From assembly GCA_963665735.1 (NCBI GenBank), contig OY762444.1, positions 3,286,001-3,350,000 of the forward strand: a DNA stretch of 64,000 nucleotides, given 5' to 3'. The position numbers and the translations under genes are program-made. Below the pieces are notes generated by a model that worked only from the letters and a program-made list of their open reading frames with translations, did not search any database and had not been told where the DNA came from. Below are positions 1-8,245 of this stretch, one piece after another; the first letter of the stretch is position 1, and each line of letters starts with the position of its first letter. This DNA is from CATOSK01 sp963665735. Its GTDB lineage: Bacteria; Chloroflexota; Dehalococcoidia; Lucifugimonadales; UBA3495.

Positions 1-343
1 GCAAGGCGAGGGCGTCTCCGGCGATGAGGGTCACGCGGGCGGAGAGTCCGGCCTTGTCGGATTTGGCTTGGGCGATGGTCAGCATTTCGGGCAGCAGGTC
101 AACGCCTACGGTCCGGTTTACGCCGGGGAGACGGGCCAGGGTCAGGGCGAGGTCGCCGGTGCCGGTGGCTACGTCCAGGGCCGGGCCGGGCAGTCCCTGG
201 GCGGTCAAGCGGGCGGCGCGGCGTTTCCAACGGTGGTGCATTCCGCCGGTCATCAGGGTGTTCATCAGGTCGTAGCGGCGGGCGATGCGGGCGAAGAGGT
301 CGGCGACGTAGCGGCGGCGGGCCGGGCCGGTTAGTTGGGCCAT
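1..343 (-). CDS. ubiE: UbiE/MenG-type methyltransferase, N-terminal part (runs off the window)
   Basis: The reading frame starts at the ATG at 341-343 and leaves the window at position 1, giving about 114 residues. The N-terminus has the UbiE/MenG pattern: a phenylalanine-centred segment with RYDLMN, then the SAM-binding motif I DVATGTGDLAL and an acidic strand end (VGVDLL). The family C-methylates demethylmenaquinone or the ubiquinone precursor in the cytoplasm. A menaquinone role fits a Chloroflexota host but is inferred. It lies downstream of ubiX on the same strand, separated by a repeat tract. No strong ribosome-binding site is visible. Confidence 0.8.
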   Translation of the reverse strand, partial: MAQLTGPARRRYVADLFARIARRYDLMNTLMTGGMHHRWKRRAARLTAQGLPGPALDVATGTGDLALTLARLPGVNRTVGVDLLPEMLTIAQAKSDKAGLSARVTLIAGDALAL

Positions 344-772
344 AGCAGGGCGACTTGTCCTAAGTGATGATTGGTCGGTGACGGGTTGGGGGCGCGGCGA
401 CGTTGGTTTCAGGCAAGGATTTGAGATTCTTCGCTTTGCTCAGAATGACATGGAGCGGCCAGGATGATATGGGGGTGCGATGGCGTTGTTGGGATGGATT
501 TCTGGATTCCGGCCCGTTCGGCGGTGCTCAGGGCAGGCTCTACGCCGGAATGACGGGTCGGGGTGTGGCGACGTTGGTTTCAGGCAAGGATTTGAGATTC
601 TTCGCTTTGCTCAGAATAACATGGAGAGGCGGGGATGACATTGGGGTGCGACGGCGTTGTTGGGATGGATTTCTGGATTCCGGCCCCGTATCGTGGTACG
701 GGGTGACGTTCTTTCGCCGGAATGACGGGTTTGGCTGGTTTGTCGTCAATGCAATGGTGACGGGCTATTCGT
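344..772. repeat. Gene-free tract: tandem duplicated R2+R1 composite
   Basis: A block of about 172 bp occurs twice (from about 396 and from about 568). Each block has an R2 copy (418-454, 586-622) followed by an R1 copy whose loop carries an insert. The first R1 (about 497-558) has an i1-like insert (GGCGGTGCTCAGGGCAGG). The second (about 667-730) has an i2-like insert (CCCGTATCGTGGTACGGGG). Apparent reading frames here are repeat translations, not genes. Confidence 0.85.
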
Positions 773-1126
773 TTAGAGCAGCAGACGCATGGAGTGGAGC
801 GTGCGGCTGAAGGGGTTGAATACCAGGGCCAGTTCCTCCAGGGACACTACGCCCAGCAACGCTTGGTCATCGCCAGGTTCTCCCAGCACTACTGGCGTAT
901 GGGTCTCTCCTTGCGGCAGTATCAGGTAACATTCCGACATCCGGCGGGCAACACGAGTGCCGTCGGCCAGGGAAAACAACTCTTCCCGCTTGGGTTCCAG
1001 CCCGATGGCTTGCCAGACATCGTAGGGCAGCAGGGAGTAGCCAGCCCCGCTGTCCACCAAGAACGTAACCGACTGTTCGGCTTGGGATGGGCCGCGAACC
1101 GTTCCATCTATATAGGTTATGCCCAT
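773..1126 (-). CDS. Retropepsin-like clan AA aspartic protease-fold protein
   Basis: A 117-residue protein. Residues 22-33 read FLVDSGAGYSLL, the hydrophobic-hydrophobic-D-[ST]-G-A signature of single-domain clan AA aspartic proteases. These act as dimers with one catalytic Asp per monomer. A second glycine-containing segment (LLGVVSLEELAL) follows near residue 92, as in the family. The ATG overlaps the stop of ubiX as TGATG and is preceded by GAAGAGG inside the ubiX coding end, so translation is probably coupled. Substrate and function are unknown. An in-frame upstream extension exists but would overlap ubiX. Confidence 0.7.
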   Translation of the reverse strand: MGITYIDGTVRGPSQAEQSVTFLVDSGAGYSLLPYDVWQAIGLEPKREELFSLADGTRVARRMSECYLILPQGETHTPVVLGEPGDDQALLGVVSLEELALVFNPFSRTLHSMRLLL

Positions 1127-1725
1127 CAGTTTTCCTCTTCGTTGTATTGGAGGCCCGGAGGGAGTTCGGACTCGACGCCCAGGGCCACTAGGATGCGCTG
1201 TACCATAAATTCGACTATATCGCCGACGCCGGCGGGGTGCAAGTAGAAGGCCGGCTGGGGGGGCATGACGACGACGCCCATGCGGGAGAGGGTCAGCAGG
1301 TTTTCCAGGTGGATGCTGTGCAGGGGCGTTTCCCGCGGCACCAGCACCAGCTTGCGGCCTTCTTTGAGGCAAACATCGGCGGCCCGCAGCAGCAGGTTGT
1401 TGGACAAGCCGTGGGCCAAGGACGCGGCGCTGTTCATGCTGCACGGGGCGATTACCATGCCGGCGGTGGCGAAGGTGCCGCTGGCGATGGGGGCGCGCAG
1501 GTAGTTGATGGGATAGTGGGTAAAGTTGGGGTCTTCCATCCATTCGGCGAGGCTGTCGTTGAAAGAGCGGCCCAACTCGTCCTGCCAGACCAGCTTGCCG
1601 CCGTTGGAGCAGACGGCGATAGTGGGGATGCGGCGGCGCAGCAGTTCGTCAATGGCGCGCTGGGCGATGACGGACCCGCTGGCGCCGGAGATTCCCACGA
1701 TTACGGGTTTGGCGGTGTTGAGCAT
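1126..1725 (-). CDS. ubiX: Flavin prenyltransferase UbiX
   Basis: A 199-residue protein, normal for UbiX. It has the FMN-binding GISGASGS (11-18), APCSMNSAA (93-101), the LLRAADVCLKEGRKLVLVPR region and PRETPLH (130-136), then MPPQPAFY near the end. UbiX joins dimethylallyl phosphate to FMN to make prenylated FMN, the cofactor of UbiD-type decarboxylases. The chosen ATG begins the strand leading into the Rossmann-like motif. An in-frame upstream start would add about 26 proline-rich residues not expected in the family. No ubiD is in the window. Confidence 0.95.
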   Translation of the reverse strand: MLNTAKPVIVGISGASGSVIAQRAIDELLRRRIPTIAVCSNGGKLVWQDELGRSFNDSLAEWMEDPNFTHYPINYLRAPIASGTFATAGMVIAPCSMNSAASLAHGLSNNLLLRAADVCLKEGRKLVLVPRETPLHSIHLENLLTLSRMGVVVMPPQPAFYLHPAGVGDIVEFMVQRILVALGVESELPPGLQYNEEEN

Positions 1726-1957
1726 AGGACTTGGCGATGGCGGCGGACATGGAAACCGGGGGCTTTTGATTGTTACCCTGGACGATTTTTCACCCAAGCC
1801 CAAAATTCTACGGGCAAGGCTATGTGGGCCAAGGCAAGAATTTTAGATTCTTCGCTTTGCTCAGAATTACATACTGAAGGGTGGACGGCAAATCAAAAGA
1901 CCCGGACATAGAAACGCCCCGGGGTTGCCGGGGCGTTGGATTGCATACGGTTCGGGT
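1726..1957. repeat. Short gene-free tract with one R2 copy
   Basis: One R2 copy lies at about 1838-1873 (AGATTCTTCGCTTTGCTCAG). The terminator hairpin described separately follows at 1913-1937. Nothing else recognisable. Confidence 0.7.
1913..1937 (-). terminator. Hairpin terminator downstream of the VOC gene
   Basis: A perfect 10-bp stem, AACGCCCCGG / CCGGGGCGTT, with a 5-base loop. It lies 20 bases after the stop of the minus-strand gene ending at 1958. On the minus strand it is followed only by TTTC, so the U-tract is short. Confidence 0.6.
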
Positions 1958-2404
1958 TTAGCCCAGGACCAGTTCCTTGTTGACCCGGTTGGGGTCGCCC
2001 ATCATGGTCAGGCCCTCTTCGTTGTCGGTGTTGTTGCAGAAGAACTCGATGCGGTTGCCGTCGGGGTCGAAGAAGTAAACGCTGGAGGTCATGCCGTGGT
2101 CGGTGTTGCGGTCGAGATGAACTTCCTGGCCTTTGAGGGTGTTGTAAACCTCGGTCAGGTCGTCCAGGTCGGCAACTTGCACGGCGAAGTGGTTCAGGCC
2201 CAACTGGCCCTCGGTCACGGGCAGCGCGCCTTCGGGGGCCTTGAACAGGGCCAGGTCGTGGTGAATCTTGCCGCAGGTCAGGAAGGTGCCGGAGGGGGTG
2301 GTGCGGGAGATTTCGAAGCCCAAGATGTCGGTGTAAAACTTGGTGGAGGCTTCCAGGTCTTTGACGTTGAGCACCAGGTGGCCGACGCGGATGGGTTTAG
2401 CCAT
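1958..2404 (-). CDS. VOC-family (glyoxalase / extradiol dioxygenase fold) protein
   Basis: A 148-residue protein with two beta-alpha-beta-beta-beta modules. It opens with the module-1 signature VGHLVLNVKDLEAS..FYTDILGF, and module 2 has GLNHFAVQVADLDDL and YFFDPDGNRIEFF. Likely metal ligands are H9, H69 and the Glu in IEFF, typical of glyoxalase I, fosfomycin-resistance and ring-cleavage enzymes. The ATG at 2402-2404 is preceded by a strong GGAGGAAAG ribosome-binding site. It is one of three VOC genes in the window. Substrate cannot be read from sequence. Confidence 0.85.
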   Translation of the reverse strand: MAKPIRVGHLVLNVKDLEASTKFYTDILGFEISRTTPSGTFLTCGKIHHDLALFKAPEGALPVTEGQLGLNHFAVQVADLDDLTEVYNTLKGQEVHLDRNTDHGMTSSVYFFDPDGNRIEFFCNNTDNEEGLTMMGDPNRVNKELVLG

Positions 2405-2728
2405 TGCTTTCCTCCTTGGATTATCCTGTTGGAATTTGGACAACTATACGCCGGAACGGGGCGGTTGGGAAGGGGTTGACTTGGCTGCGGCAGTTCAATT
2501 GCGAAGTAGGGGCGCACGGCCGTGCGCCCACATGGTAAGGACATAGGCGGTTGACCTTGGCCGCGGAACACATGGAGTTGCCATCGTAGGTCGTAGGGTA
2601 TCCTGACTTCGCAGTCGTCCTGTTCGTTGACAGGTTATTGGGTCAAGACTACACTCAAAAATGGCCGGTAGCAGGCGGTCAAGGAATCAACCCCATCGGG
2701 CAGTCAATTCTTTTTGCGGGAAGGGCCA
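2405..2728. repeat. Gene-free tract with one R4 copy
   Basis: An R4 palindrome (GTAGGGGCGCACGGCCGTGC) lies at about 2508-2531. The rest is unassigned. A TATAGT hexamer upstream of the VOC gene (near 2440-2445, minus strand) may be its -10 element, but no convincing -35 was found. Confidence 0.5.
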
Positions 2729-2950
2729 ATGCCGATTAACGAAGTGGCAGTCCGGCGGAGTTGCCGGGAATGCGGCAGTGAATTTGAGACGGTGACGGTC
2801 AAGAAAGACAATATGCGGCTGTTTTCCGACGAATTGGTCTGGTGCGAAATGTGCCAGGGGGAACGGCCGGAAGTGCGGGACATTGCCGGTCGACAAGATT
2901 CCATTTACCGGGAGCAGGCGAGCTACCCGCCACTCAAACCGGCGCGGTAG
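2729..2950 (+). CDS. Small zinc-ribbon-like protein
   Basis: A 73-residue hypothetical protein. Two cysteine pairs, CRECG near residues 12-16 and CEMC near 43-46, about 28 residues apart, form a likely zinc ribbon. ATG 2729 is preferred over the in-frame TTG at 2714 because GGGAAGGG stands 5-12 bases before the ATG. Codon third positions are GC-rich as in neighbouring genes, supporting a real gene. Function is unknown. The C-terminus is tyrosine- and proline-containing. It lies just before a tandem R1 array. Confidence 0.6.
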   Translation: MPINEVAVRRSCRECGSEFETVTVKKDNMRLFSDELVWCEMCQGERPEVRDIAGRQDSIYREQASYPPLKPAR

Positions 2951-3404
2951 GGGTTTGCTGCCCTCGGCGTACACCAGCAAAGGACAACGTGGGCTTGGGC
3001 AAGGATTTCTGGATTCCGGCCTTCGCCGGAATGACGGTAGGGGGGCCGTAGAGTTGGTTCCGGGCGAGGATTTCTGGATTCCGGCCTTCGCCGGAATGAC
3101 GGTGGAGGGGCCGTAGAGTCGGTCCCGGCCAAGAATTTCTGGATTCCAGCCTTCGCCGGAATGACGGTAGGGGGGAGACGTAGAGTCGGTTCCGGGCAAG
3201 GATTTCTGGATTCCGGCCTTCGCCGGAATGACGGTAGGGGGGCCGTAGAGTTGGTTCCGGGCAAGGATTTCTGGATTCCGGCCTTCGCCGGAATGACGGT
3301 AGGGGGCTGGAATGACGGGTTGGGTTGGGGAGCCAATGTTGGCCCTTTCCATCTGGGAGGGGGGGATTTTACGGCGGATTTGGCCGAAGAGTGATTGACG
3401 ACTA
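2951..3404. repeat. Tandem array of five R1 units (period 65-67 bp)
   Basis: GATTTCTGG-type starts occur at about 3004, 3069, 3134, 3201 and 3266. Each leads into ATTCCGGCCTTCGCCGGAAT and GACGG, with a spacer related to GGGGGCCGTAGAGTTGGTTCC. Long minus-strand frames across this array are translations of the repeat. Confidence 0.9.
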
Positions 3405-4247
3405 ATGAGCAGCCCATCGTCGGTAGAACGGGAATTTCGACGGCTGGCAGATTCGCCGGAAGGGGAGATTGAGCTGGCGTGGGCGGCGTTGCTGATTGCG
3501 TCGGTGGAGTACCCGCAGCTGGATATTGCCGAACAGTTGGGGCTGCTGGACTCGCTGGCCGCCGCCGCTGCCCGCCGGATGGAGGATGACGCGAACCCGT
3601 TGGCGCAGGTGAACCGGCTGAGCGAGTACCTGTTTGACGAGGTGGGATTTCACGGCAACCAGGAAGATTACTACGACCCGCGCAACAGCTTTCTGAACGA
3701 CGTGCTGGCCCGGCGCACCGGCATACCCATCGCCCTGGCTTTGGTTTGCATTGAAGTGGGCCGGCGGCTGGACATTCCGCTGCTGCCCATCGGGATGCCG
3801 GGGCATTTGCTGCTGCGGCACCGGGGGGTTGAGGACTGGTACGTTGACCCGTTCTACGGCGGGATAATTCTATCGGCGCAGGAATCGGAGCAGCGGTTGC
3901 AGGACATAGCGCAAGGGACGGTGCCCTGGGACACCCGGTATTTGTCGCCCATCGGCAACCGGGAGTTTATCGCCCGGATGCTGCGGAATCTGAAGGCCAT
4001 TTACTTCAACCGGCGGGATTACCCCCGGTCACTAGCCATCCTGGACTTGCTGGTTATCATCCAGCCAGAGGCCAAGCAGGAAATCCGCGACCGGGGAGTG
4101 GTGCACTACCGAATGCGGCATTTCCAGGAAGCGCTGGACGACCTGCAAAGCTACCTGGCGGCCACGGCTCCGGCGGAGGATACGGCGTCGGTGGAGCGGC
4201 TGATGGAGCAGGTGCGGCGGGCGATGGGAACCGGCTCGCGGTCGTAG
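3405..4247 (+). CDS. SirB1-family protein (transglutaminase-like domain plus TPR tail)
   Basis: A 280-residue protein matching the SirB1/YchA layout. Residues about 10-190 hold the transglutaminase-like region with NRLSEYLFDEVGFHGN, the hallmark ARRTGIPIALALVCIEVGRRL, the G-MPGHLLLR stretch and the WYVDPFYGG strand. A C-terminal part (about 195-270) contains TPR-like helices (YFNRRDYPRSLAILDLL; HYRMRHFQEALDDL). In this family the domain is usually regarded as a degenerate transglutaminase with no established reaction. It stands alone on the plus strand, and its downstream neighbours are on the opposite strand. Confidence 0.85.
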   Translation: MSSPSSVEREFRRLADSPEGEIELAWAALLIASVEYPQLDIAEQLGLLDSLAAAAARRMEDDANPLAQVNRLSEYLFDEVGFHGNQEDYYDPRNSFLNDVLARRTGIPIALALVCIEVGRRLDIPLLPIGMPGHLLLRHRGVEDWYVDPFYGGIILSAQESEQRLQDIAQGTVPWDTRYLSPIGNREFIARMLRNLKAIYFNRRDYPRSLAILDLLVIIQPEAKQEIRDRGVVHYRMRHFQEALDDLQSYLAATAPAEDTASVERLMEQVRRAMGTGSRS

Positions 4248-4276
4248 AGGCGGTATTGACGGGTAGGTAGGGCCGT

Positions 4277-4765
4277 TCAGGGGGGTGTTTCCCCGGTAGC
4301 GTCGGAGGGGTTTTCCGGTTCGGCCAAGGGGGTTCCCTGGGTCAACTCGCGCCACCTTTCCCGCTGGCGGTTGCTGGTAAAGGGGAAGGGGCGGGGCGGT
4401 TGGGGACGCAGTTCTTCCAGTTCCGCCAACAAGTGCTTTGCCTGTCCCATCCCCCGGTCAACCTCGGGTTCGGTCCAATTGTTCTCATAAAAGTTGTCGT
4501 GCAAAGTTTCCACGATGTTGAACAGGTCACGCAAGTGCGGTCGGTCGAATTCATCGGACACTTGCCCCAGGGTGGCGCGCATAAGCCGGTGGTGTTTGTG
4601 GTTCCAGCCGCGGTTCTGGGCGATGGACTTGATGGCGACGGCCACCGCGCCCCAACCCTTTTCGCTGGCTTGCACCAGGTCTCCCTGGGCAAACTCAACT
4701 TCGGCCTGCCGGAGCAGGTTGCGGCTGTTTTCCATGTAATGGTCGGATTCGGGGGTGGTGGTCAT
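4277..4765 (-). CDS. PaREP1-like protein, copy 2 of a tandem pair
   Basis: A 162-residue, mostly helical protein. The core FAQGDLVQASEKGWGAVAVA followed by IKSIAQNRGW and H-KHHR matches the PaREP1/PaREP8 pattern (GD..QASEK.W.A....IK..A). It resembles HEPN-type helical bundles. Function is unestablished, though HEPN-like proteins are often RNases or toxin-antitoxin parts. ATG 4765 has a GGAG site 8 bases upstream. It lies 14 bp after its paralogue, and the last about 30 residues before the variable tail are identical in both, so the pair arose by recent duplication or conversion. Confidence 0.75.
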   Translation of the reverse strand: MTTTPESDHYMENSRNLLRQAEVEFAQGDLVQASEKGWGAVAVAIKSIAQNRGWNHKHHRLMRATLGQVSDEFDRPHLRDLFNIVETLHDNFYENNWTEPEVDRGMGQAKHLLAELEELRPQPPRPFPFTSNRQRERWRELTQGTPLAEPENPSDATGETPP

Positions 4766-4779
4766 GGCAAAGCTCCGGG

Positions 4780-5259
4780 TTATGCTGCGGCGGGGGTTGA
4801 GTCTCCGTCGGGTTCGGCCAAGGGGGTTCCCTGGGTCAACTCGCGCCACCTTTCCCGCTGGCGGTTGCTGGTAAAGGGGAAGGGCCGAGGCGGTTGGGGA
4901 CGCAGTTCTTCCAGTTCCGCCAGCAGTTGCTTGACCAATTCTATCCCGCGGGCAAACTGGTCTTCGTCCCAAGTATCGTCATAGAAGTTTCTTTCTATTG
5001 CCTCTGCGGTGTCGAAAAGGTCATGCAGGTGCGGGCGGTCAAATTCATCGCAGAGTTGGCCTACTGCCGCCCGCGTAAGGCGGTGGTGCTTGTGGTTCCA
5101 GCCGCGGTTCTGGGCGATGGACTTGATGGCGACGGCCACCGCGCCCCAAGCCTTTTCGCTGGCTTGCACCAGGTCTCCCTGGGCAAATTCGGCCTCGGCC
5201 TGCCGGACTAGGTTCCGGCTGGTTTCCATGTAACGGTCGGATTCGGCGTTGGTGGTCAT
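4780..5259 (-). CDS. PaREP1-like protein, copy 1 of a tandem pair
   Basis: A 159-residue paralogue of the next gene, with the same FAQGDLVQASEKAWGAVAVA helix pair and the same proline-rich PRPFPFTSNRQRERWREL tail. The middle region (about 75-110) differs, so the two are not simple copies. Start ATG 5257-5259. The two genes are co-oriented 14 bp apart and probably co-transcribed. Two longer, more distant paralogues lie at 15043 and 18341. No partner toxin or antitoxin gene is recognisable beside it. Confidence 0.75.
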   Translation of the reverse strand: MTTNAESDRYMETSRNLVRQAEAEFAQGDLVQASEKAWGAVAVAIKSIAQNRGWNHKHHRLTRAAVGQLCDEFDRPHLHDLFDTAEAIERNFYDDTWDEDQFARGIELVKQLLAELEELRPQPPRPFPFTSNRQRERWRELTQGTPLAEPDGDSTPAAA

Positions 5260-5763
5260 GGCGGGGTTGCTCCGCGGCGGATGTTCCGGGCGTCACCCGC
5301 ATTATACTATGGGGAGAGAAGGCCGGGCCGTGGAACACCCCCACGCTCAGGGTCTTTCAGTTGTCTCCAAGGACGGAGGACAGGTTCAAAATTTCTGCGG
5401 TCAGGCGACGCTGCTGGGGGCAGGAATTTTAGATTCTTCGCTGCGCTCAGAATGACATGGGGGGACGTTCAGAATGACATGAAGGGGCGAGGAAGGGAAA
5501 CTGAAATACCCTGCCCTTGTCCCAGGGTCTTTCGGTTGTCTCCAAGGACGGATGAAACGCTCAAGATTTCTGCGGTCAGGCGACGCTGCCGGGGGCAGGA
5601 ATTTTAGATTCTTCGCTGCGCTCAGAATGACATGGGGGGACGTTCAGAATGACATACTGGGGCTATGGAATCGAAATCAATAGGACCACCCTAACCCTCC
5701 CCCTACGGGGGGGAGGGGAGTCAGTATCGGAGAGGTAGAGAGTATCTACAACACTGGCGGGGG
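5260..5763. repeat. Gene-free tract: duplicated R2 composite plus R3
   Basis: A block starting at CAGGGTCTTTC(A/G)GTTGTCTCC occurs twice (about 5347 and 5523, period about 176 bp). Each contains a diverged R2 copy (about 5429-5458, 5604-5634) with the CGCTGCGCTCAG variant, then GGGACGTTCAGAATGACAT. An R3 hairpin follows at about 5690-5720, just downstream of the SDR gene. Confidence 0.85.
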
Positions 5764-6615
5764 TTAGTGGAACAATAGGCCGCCGTTGACGTTGTAGGCT
5801 TGGCCGGTGATGAAGTTGGCTTCTTCCGACGCCAGGAAAGCCACCATGTTGGCAACGTCTTCGGCCTCGGCGATTCGGCCCAGGGGCGTGGCCTGGCCGG
5901 CCTGTTCCACGATTTGCGCGCGAAACTGCTCCTGGGTGATGCCCCGTTCCTGGGCCTGGGAGCGTTCCCAATAGCTCATCCGGTCAGTGTTGATGGGGCC
6001 GGGGCAGACGGAGTTGACGGTTATGCCGTAGGGGGCCAAGTCCAGGGCCGAGGCTTGGGTCAACCCAAGGACGGCAAACTTGGAACTGGAATAGGCGGCG
6101 CCGGTGGCGCTGGCCTGCTTGGAGGCGTTGGAGGCGATGTTGACGATTCGGCCCCCGCCGCCTTGCCGAATCATCTCCCGGCCCACAAACTTGGTGCAGA
6201 GGAAAACGGCAGTGGTGTTGATGTCGAGGAAATGATGCCAGACCTCTTCTTCCAACTCGGTAACGGGGACTTTATCGCGGCCAATGATGGCCCGCGCGTT
6301 ATTGACCAGAACGTCCAGGTGTCCGAAACGCTCCACTGACTGCGCCACCATCTGCTGAATTTGTTGGCTCTGGCCCAGGTCGGTATAGATGGGTTCGCAT
6401 TGGCGGCCCAGGGCGCGGACTTCGTCGGCCACGCTGTCAATGCTGTTCCATTCCACCCGAACCTCGGCGGGAGGCAGGTCGCCGGCATCCCGCCGCACGT
6501 CGGTTATAACCAGGTCTGCGCCTTGGGAGGCCAGCTTCAGGGCGGTGGCGCGGCCAACTCCCCGCATTCCGCCGGCCCCGGTGACCAGGGCAACCTTTCC
6601 TTCCAGTCCCGCCAT
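5764..6615 (-). CDS. SDR-family NAD(P)-dependent oxidoreductase
   Basis: A 283-residue classical short-chain dehydrogenase. The cofactor loop is TGAGGMRGVG (12-21), then NNAR (105-108), catalytic S162 with Y175-x3-K179 (YSSSK), and the PGPINT loop after the active site. The C-terminus ends in the family pattern FITGQAYNVNGG. It reduces or oxidises an unknown carbonyl or alcohol substrate in the cytoplasm. ATG 6615 has AAGGAGC 6-12 bases upstream. It is followed on the same strand only by repeats. Confidence 0.9.
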   Translation of the reverse strand: MAGLEGKVALVTGAGGMRGVGRATALKLASQGADLVITDVRRDAGDLPPAEVRVEWNSIDSVADEVRALGRQCEPIYTDLGQSQQIQQMVAQSVERFGHLDVLVNNARAIIGRDKVPVTELEEEVWHHFLDINTTAVFLCTKFVGREMIRQGGGGRIVNIASNASKQASATGAAYSSSKFAVLGLTQASALDLAPYGITVNSVCPGPINTDRMSYWERSQAQERGITQEQFRAQIVEQAGQATPLGRIAEAEDVANMVAFLASEEANFITGQAYNVNGGLLFH

Positions 6616-6756
6616 TTTGTTGCTCCTTTTGATGATGATTGGGTTGTTGGGGTTTTCGCCCCAAGGTCTGCACCAAGGCCGACATTGGCCCTGGCAAGGA
6701 TTTCTGGATTCCGGCCTTCGCCGGAATGACGGTGGATGGCGCCGGCCGTGGGGGTT
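6616..6756. repeat. Short gap with one R1 copy
   Basis: An R1 copy lies at about 6699-6733, between the dehydrogenase gene and the SDR gene. Confidence 0.7.
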
Positions 6757-7962
6757 TTACCAGGCGGATTCCAAGACTTCGATGACCTGCTCCCTTGAGG
6801 TCACAGAAACCGGGTTGTTGCCGGAAGCGCCGTCGCCCAGAGTCAAGTCGGCGATTTCGCCGAAGTCCTCTTTGGGGATTTCCAGGTCGCGCAGGCGGTG
6901 GGGCATTCCCAGGCCCATGATAAATTCGTCCACCACGCGGGCTGCGGCCTGGGCTGCCGCATCGTCGCTCATCCCGACGGTGTCTATGCCGGAGGCGCGG
7001 GCCAGCATGGCCTGTTTGGGGGCCGACGCCGGGCGGTTAAATTCCATGACGTAGGGTTGGGTTACGCAGGAAGTATAGCCGTGGCCGACGCTGTACTTGA
7101 CGCCGATGACGTGGCCGAGGGCGTGGCTAAGGCCGGAGCCGACGCTGGGCGCGCCCATCATGGAGAGCCAGGCCCCCATGAGACACTGGAGGCGGGCGTT
7201 GAGGTCGTTGTCGGCCTCTCGCGATTGGGGCAGGTAGCTGAACAGCAGCTCGGCGGCCTTGGCGGTGGTGGCGTCGGTGGCGGGCTGGCTGCCCTTGCAG
7301 TAGAGACGCTCGATGCAGTGGTCCAGGGCCTTGACCCCGGAGGACAGCCAAAGCCAGTCGGGGGTACCAATGGTCATTTCCGGGTCGAGGATGATGAGAT
7401 GGGCGTAGAGGCCGGCGTTGCGAACCCGTATCTTGTGACCGGCCTGGTCGTCAAGGATGTTGCCGCCGCCCTGGTTAAATTCCCCGGCGGATAGCGTGGT
7501 GGGAATGGATACCTGCCAGGGCAAGGTCTTGCCGGTGAGGTCAGGGGCCAGCATACCATCAAACTGGTGTCCCAACCGCCGGAGTTCCTCTTCGGTGGTG
7601 ATTCCGTCGGCCATCATCACGGCAATCATGCGGGCGGCGTCGGAAATGGTGCTGCCGCCCACGCCCACCAGAGTGTCGGCCCCGGTTTCCAGGGCCATTT
7701 TGGTGGCGGTAACGGCGGTGGACAGGGGCGCCCGTTGGGTGAGGCCGGAATAGACGCCAACGCAGGAATCGCCCAGCGCGTCCTGGGTACGACGGACAGC
7801 GTCGGTCTGTTCGGCGACGCTGCGCCCGGAAAGGAGCAAGGCGCGGCGTCCGCCCAGGTTTTCAACTTCGGCTTTGAGTTGGGACAGCTTGCCCCGTCCG
7901 AAAATTACGCGGGAAGGCACCGGGGGCCGGTATTCTCCCTGCAGTTCGGGGGTGGTGGTCAT
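6757..7962 (-). CDS. Iron-type alcohol dehydrogenase / maleylacetate reductase-like protein
   Basis: A 401-residue member of the group III (iron-containing) alcohol dehydrogenases. The NAD(P)-binding GVGGSTISDAAR motif lies near residues 100-111, with LDHCIERLY and the later metal-binding SHALGHVIG..YSVGHG. These supply the conserved Asp/His ligands found in FucO-like and maleylacetate reductase enzymes. Start ATG 7962 follows AAGGAG 9 bases upstream; an in-frame upstream start would add 14 residues. Maleylacetate reductases act late in aromatic ring degradation, which would fit the catabolic genes nearby, but the substrate is unproven. Confidence 0.85.
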   Translation of the reverse strand: MTTTPELQGEYRPPVPSRVIFGRGKLSQLKAEVENLGGRRALLLSGRSVAEQTDAVRRTQDALGDSCVGVYSGLTQRAPLSTAVTATKMALETGADTLVGVGGSTISDAARMIAVMMADGITTEEELRRLGHQFDGMLAPDLTGKTLPWQVSIPTTLSAGEFNQGGGNILDDQAGHKIRVRNAGLYAHLIILDPEMTIGTPDWLWLSSGVKALDHCIERLYCKGSQPATDATTAKAAELLFSYLPQSREADNDLNARLQCLMGAWLSMMGAPSVGSGLSHALGHVIGVKYSVGHGYTSCVTQPYVMEFNRPASAPKQAMLARASGIDTVGMSDDAAAQAAARVVDEFIMGLGMPHRLRDLEIPKEDFGEIADLTLGDGASGNNPVSVTSREQVIEVLESAW

Positions 7963-8245
7963 GATTGAATCTCCTTGGCGCGGATGGGAATGTATTGGGG
8001 CCATGATAAGGCGGGGGAAGGGAGATTGCCAGAGGGGGAGGTTGCTTTCACCCCCTCCCTAACCCTCCCCCTCGTAGGGGGAGGGGACTTTTTGACGGGC
8101 CGGCTTGGAAGGACAAGTAGGTTTGGGGTGGGGATTTCTGGATTCCGGCTTTCGCCGGAATGACGGTAGTTGCGGCGGCGGTGAGGGCAGGTTTTTAACC
8201 TGCCCCACCTTAATCTGCGATGGAGGTACGGACTATTGACCATCT
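7963..8245. repeat. Gene-free tract with R3 and R1
   Basis: One R3 hairpin lies at about 8055-8098 (CTAACCCTCCCCCTCGTAGG core) and one R1 copy at about 8135-8168. Confidence 0.8.

Noticed and set aside
403..810. Plus-strand 135-codon frame
   Set aside because: Composed of R2 and R1 translations; no start signal.
2687..3417. Long minus-strand frames reading PAKAGIQKS / RHSGEGRNPEI repeats
   Set aside because: They are translations of the tandem R1 array; the same peptides recur wherever R1 occurs, in all frames and without start signals.
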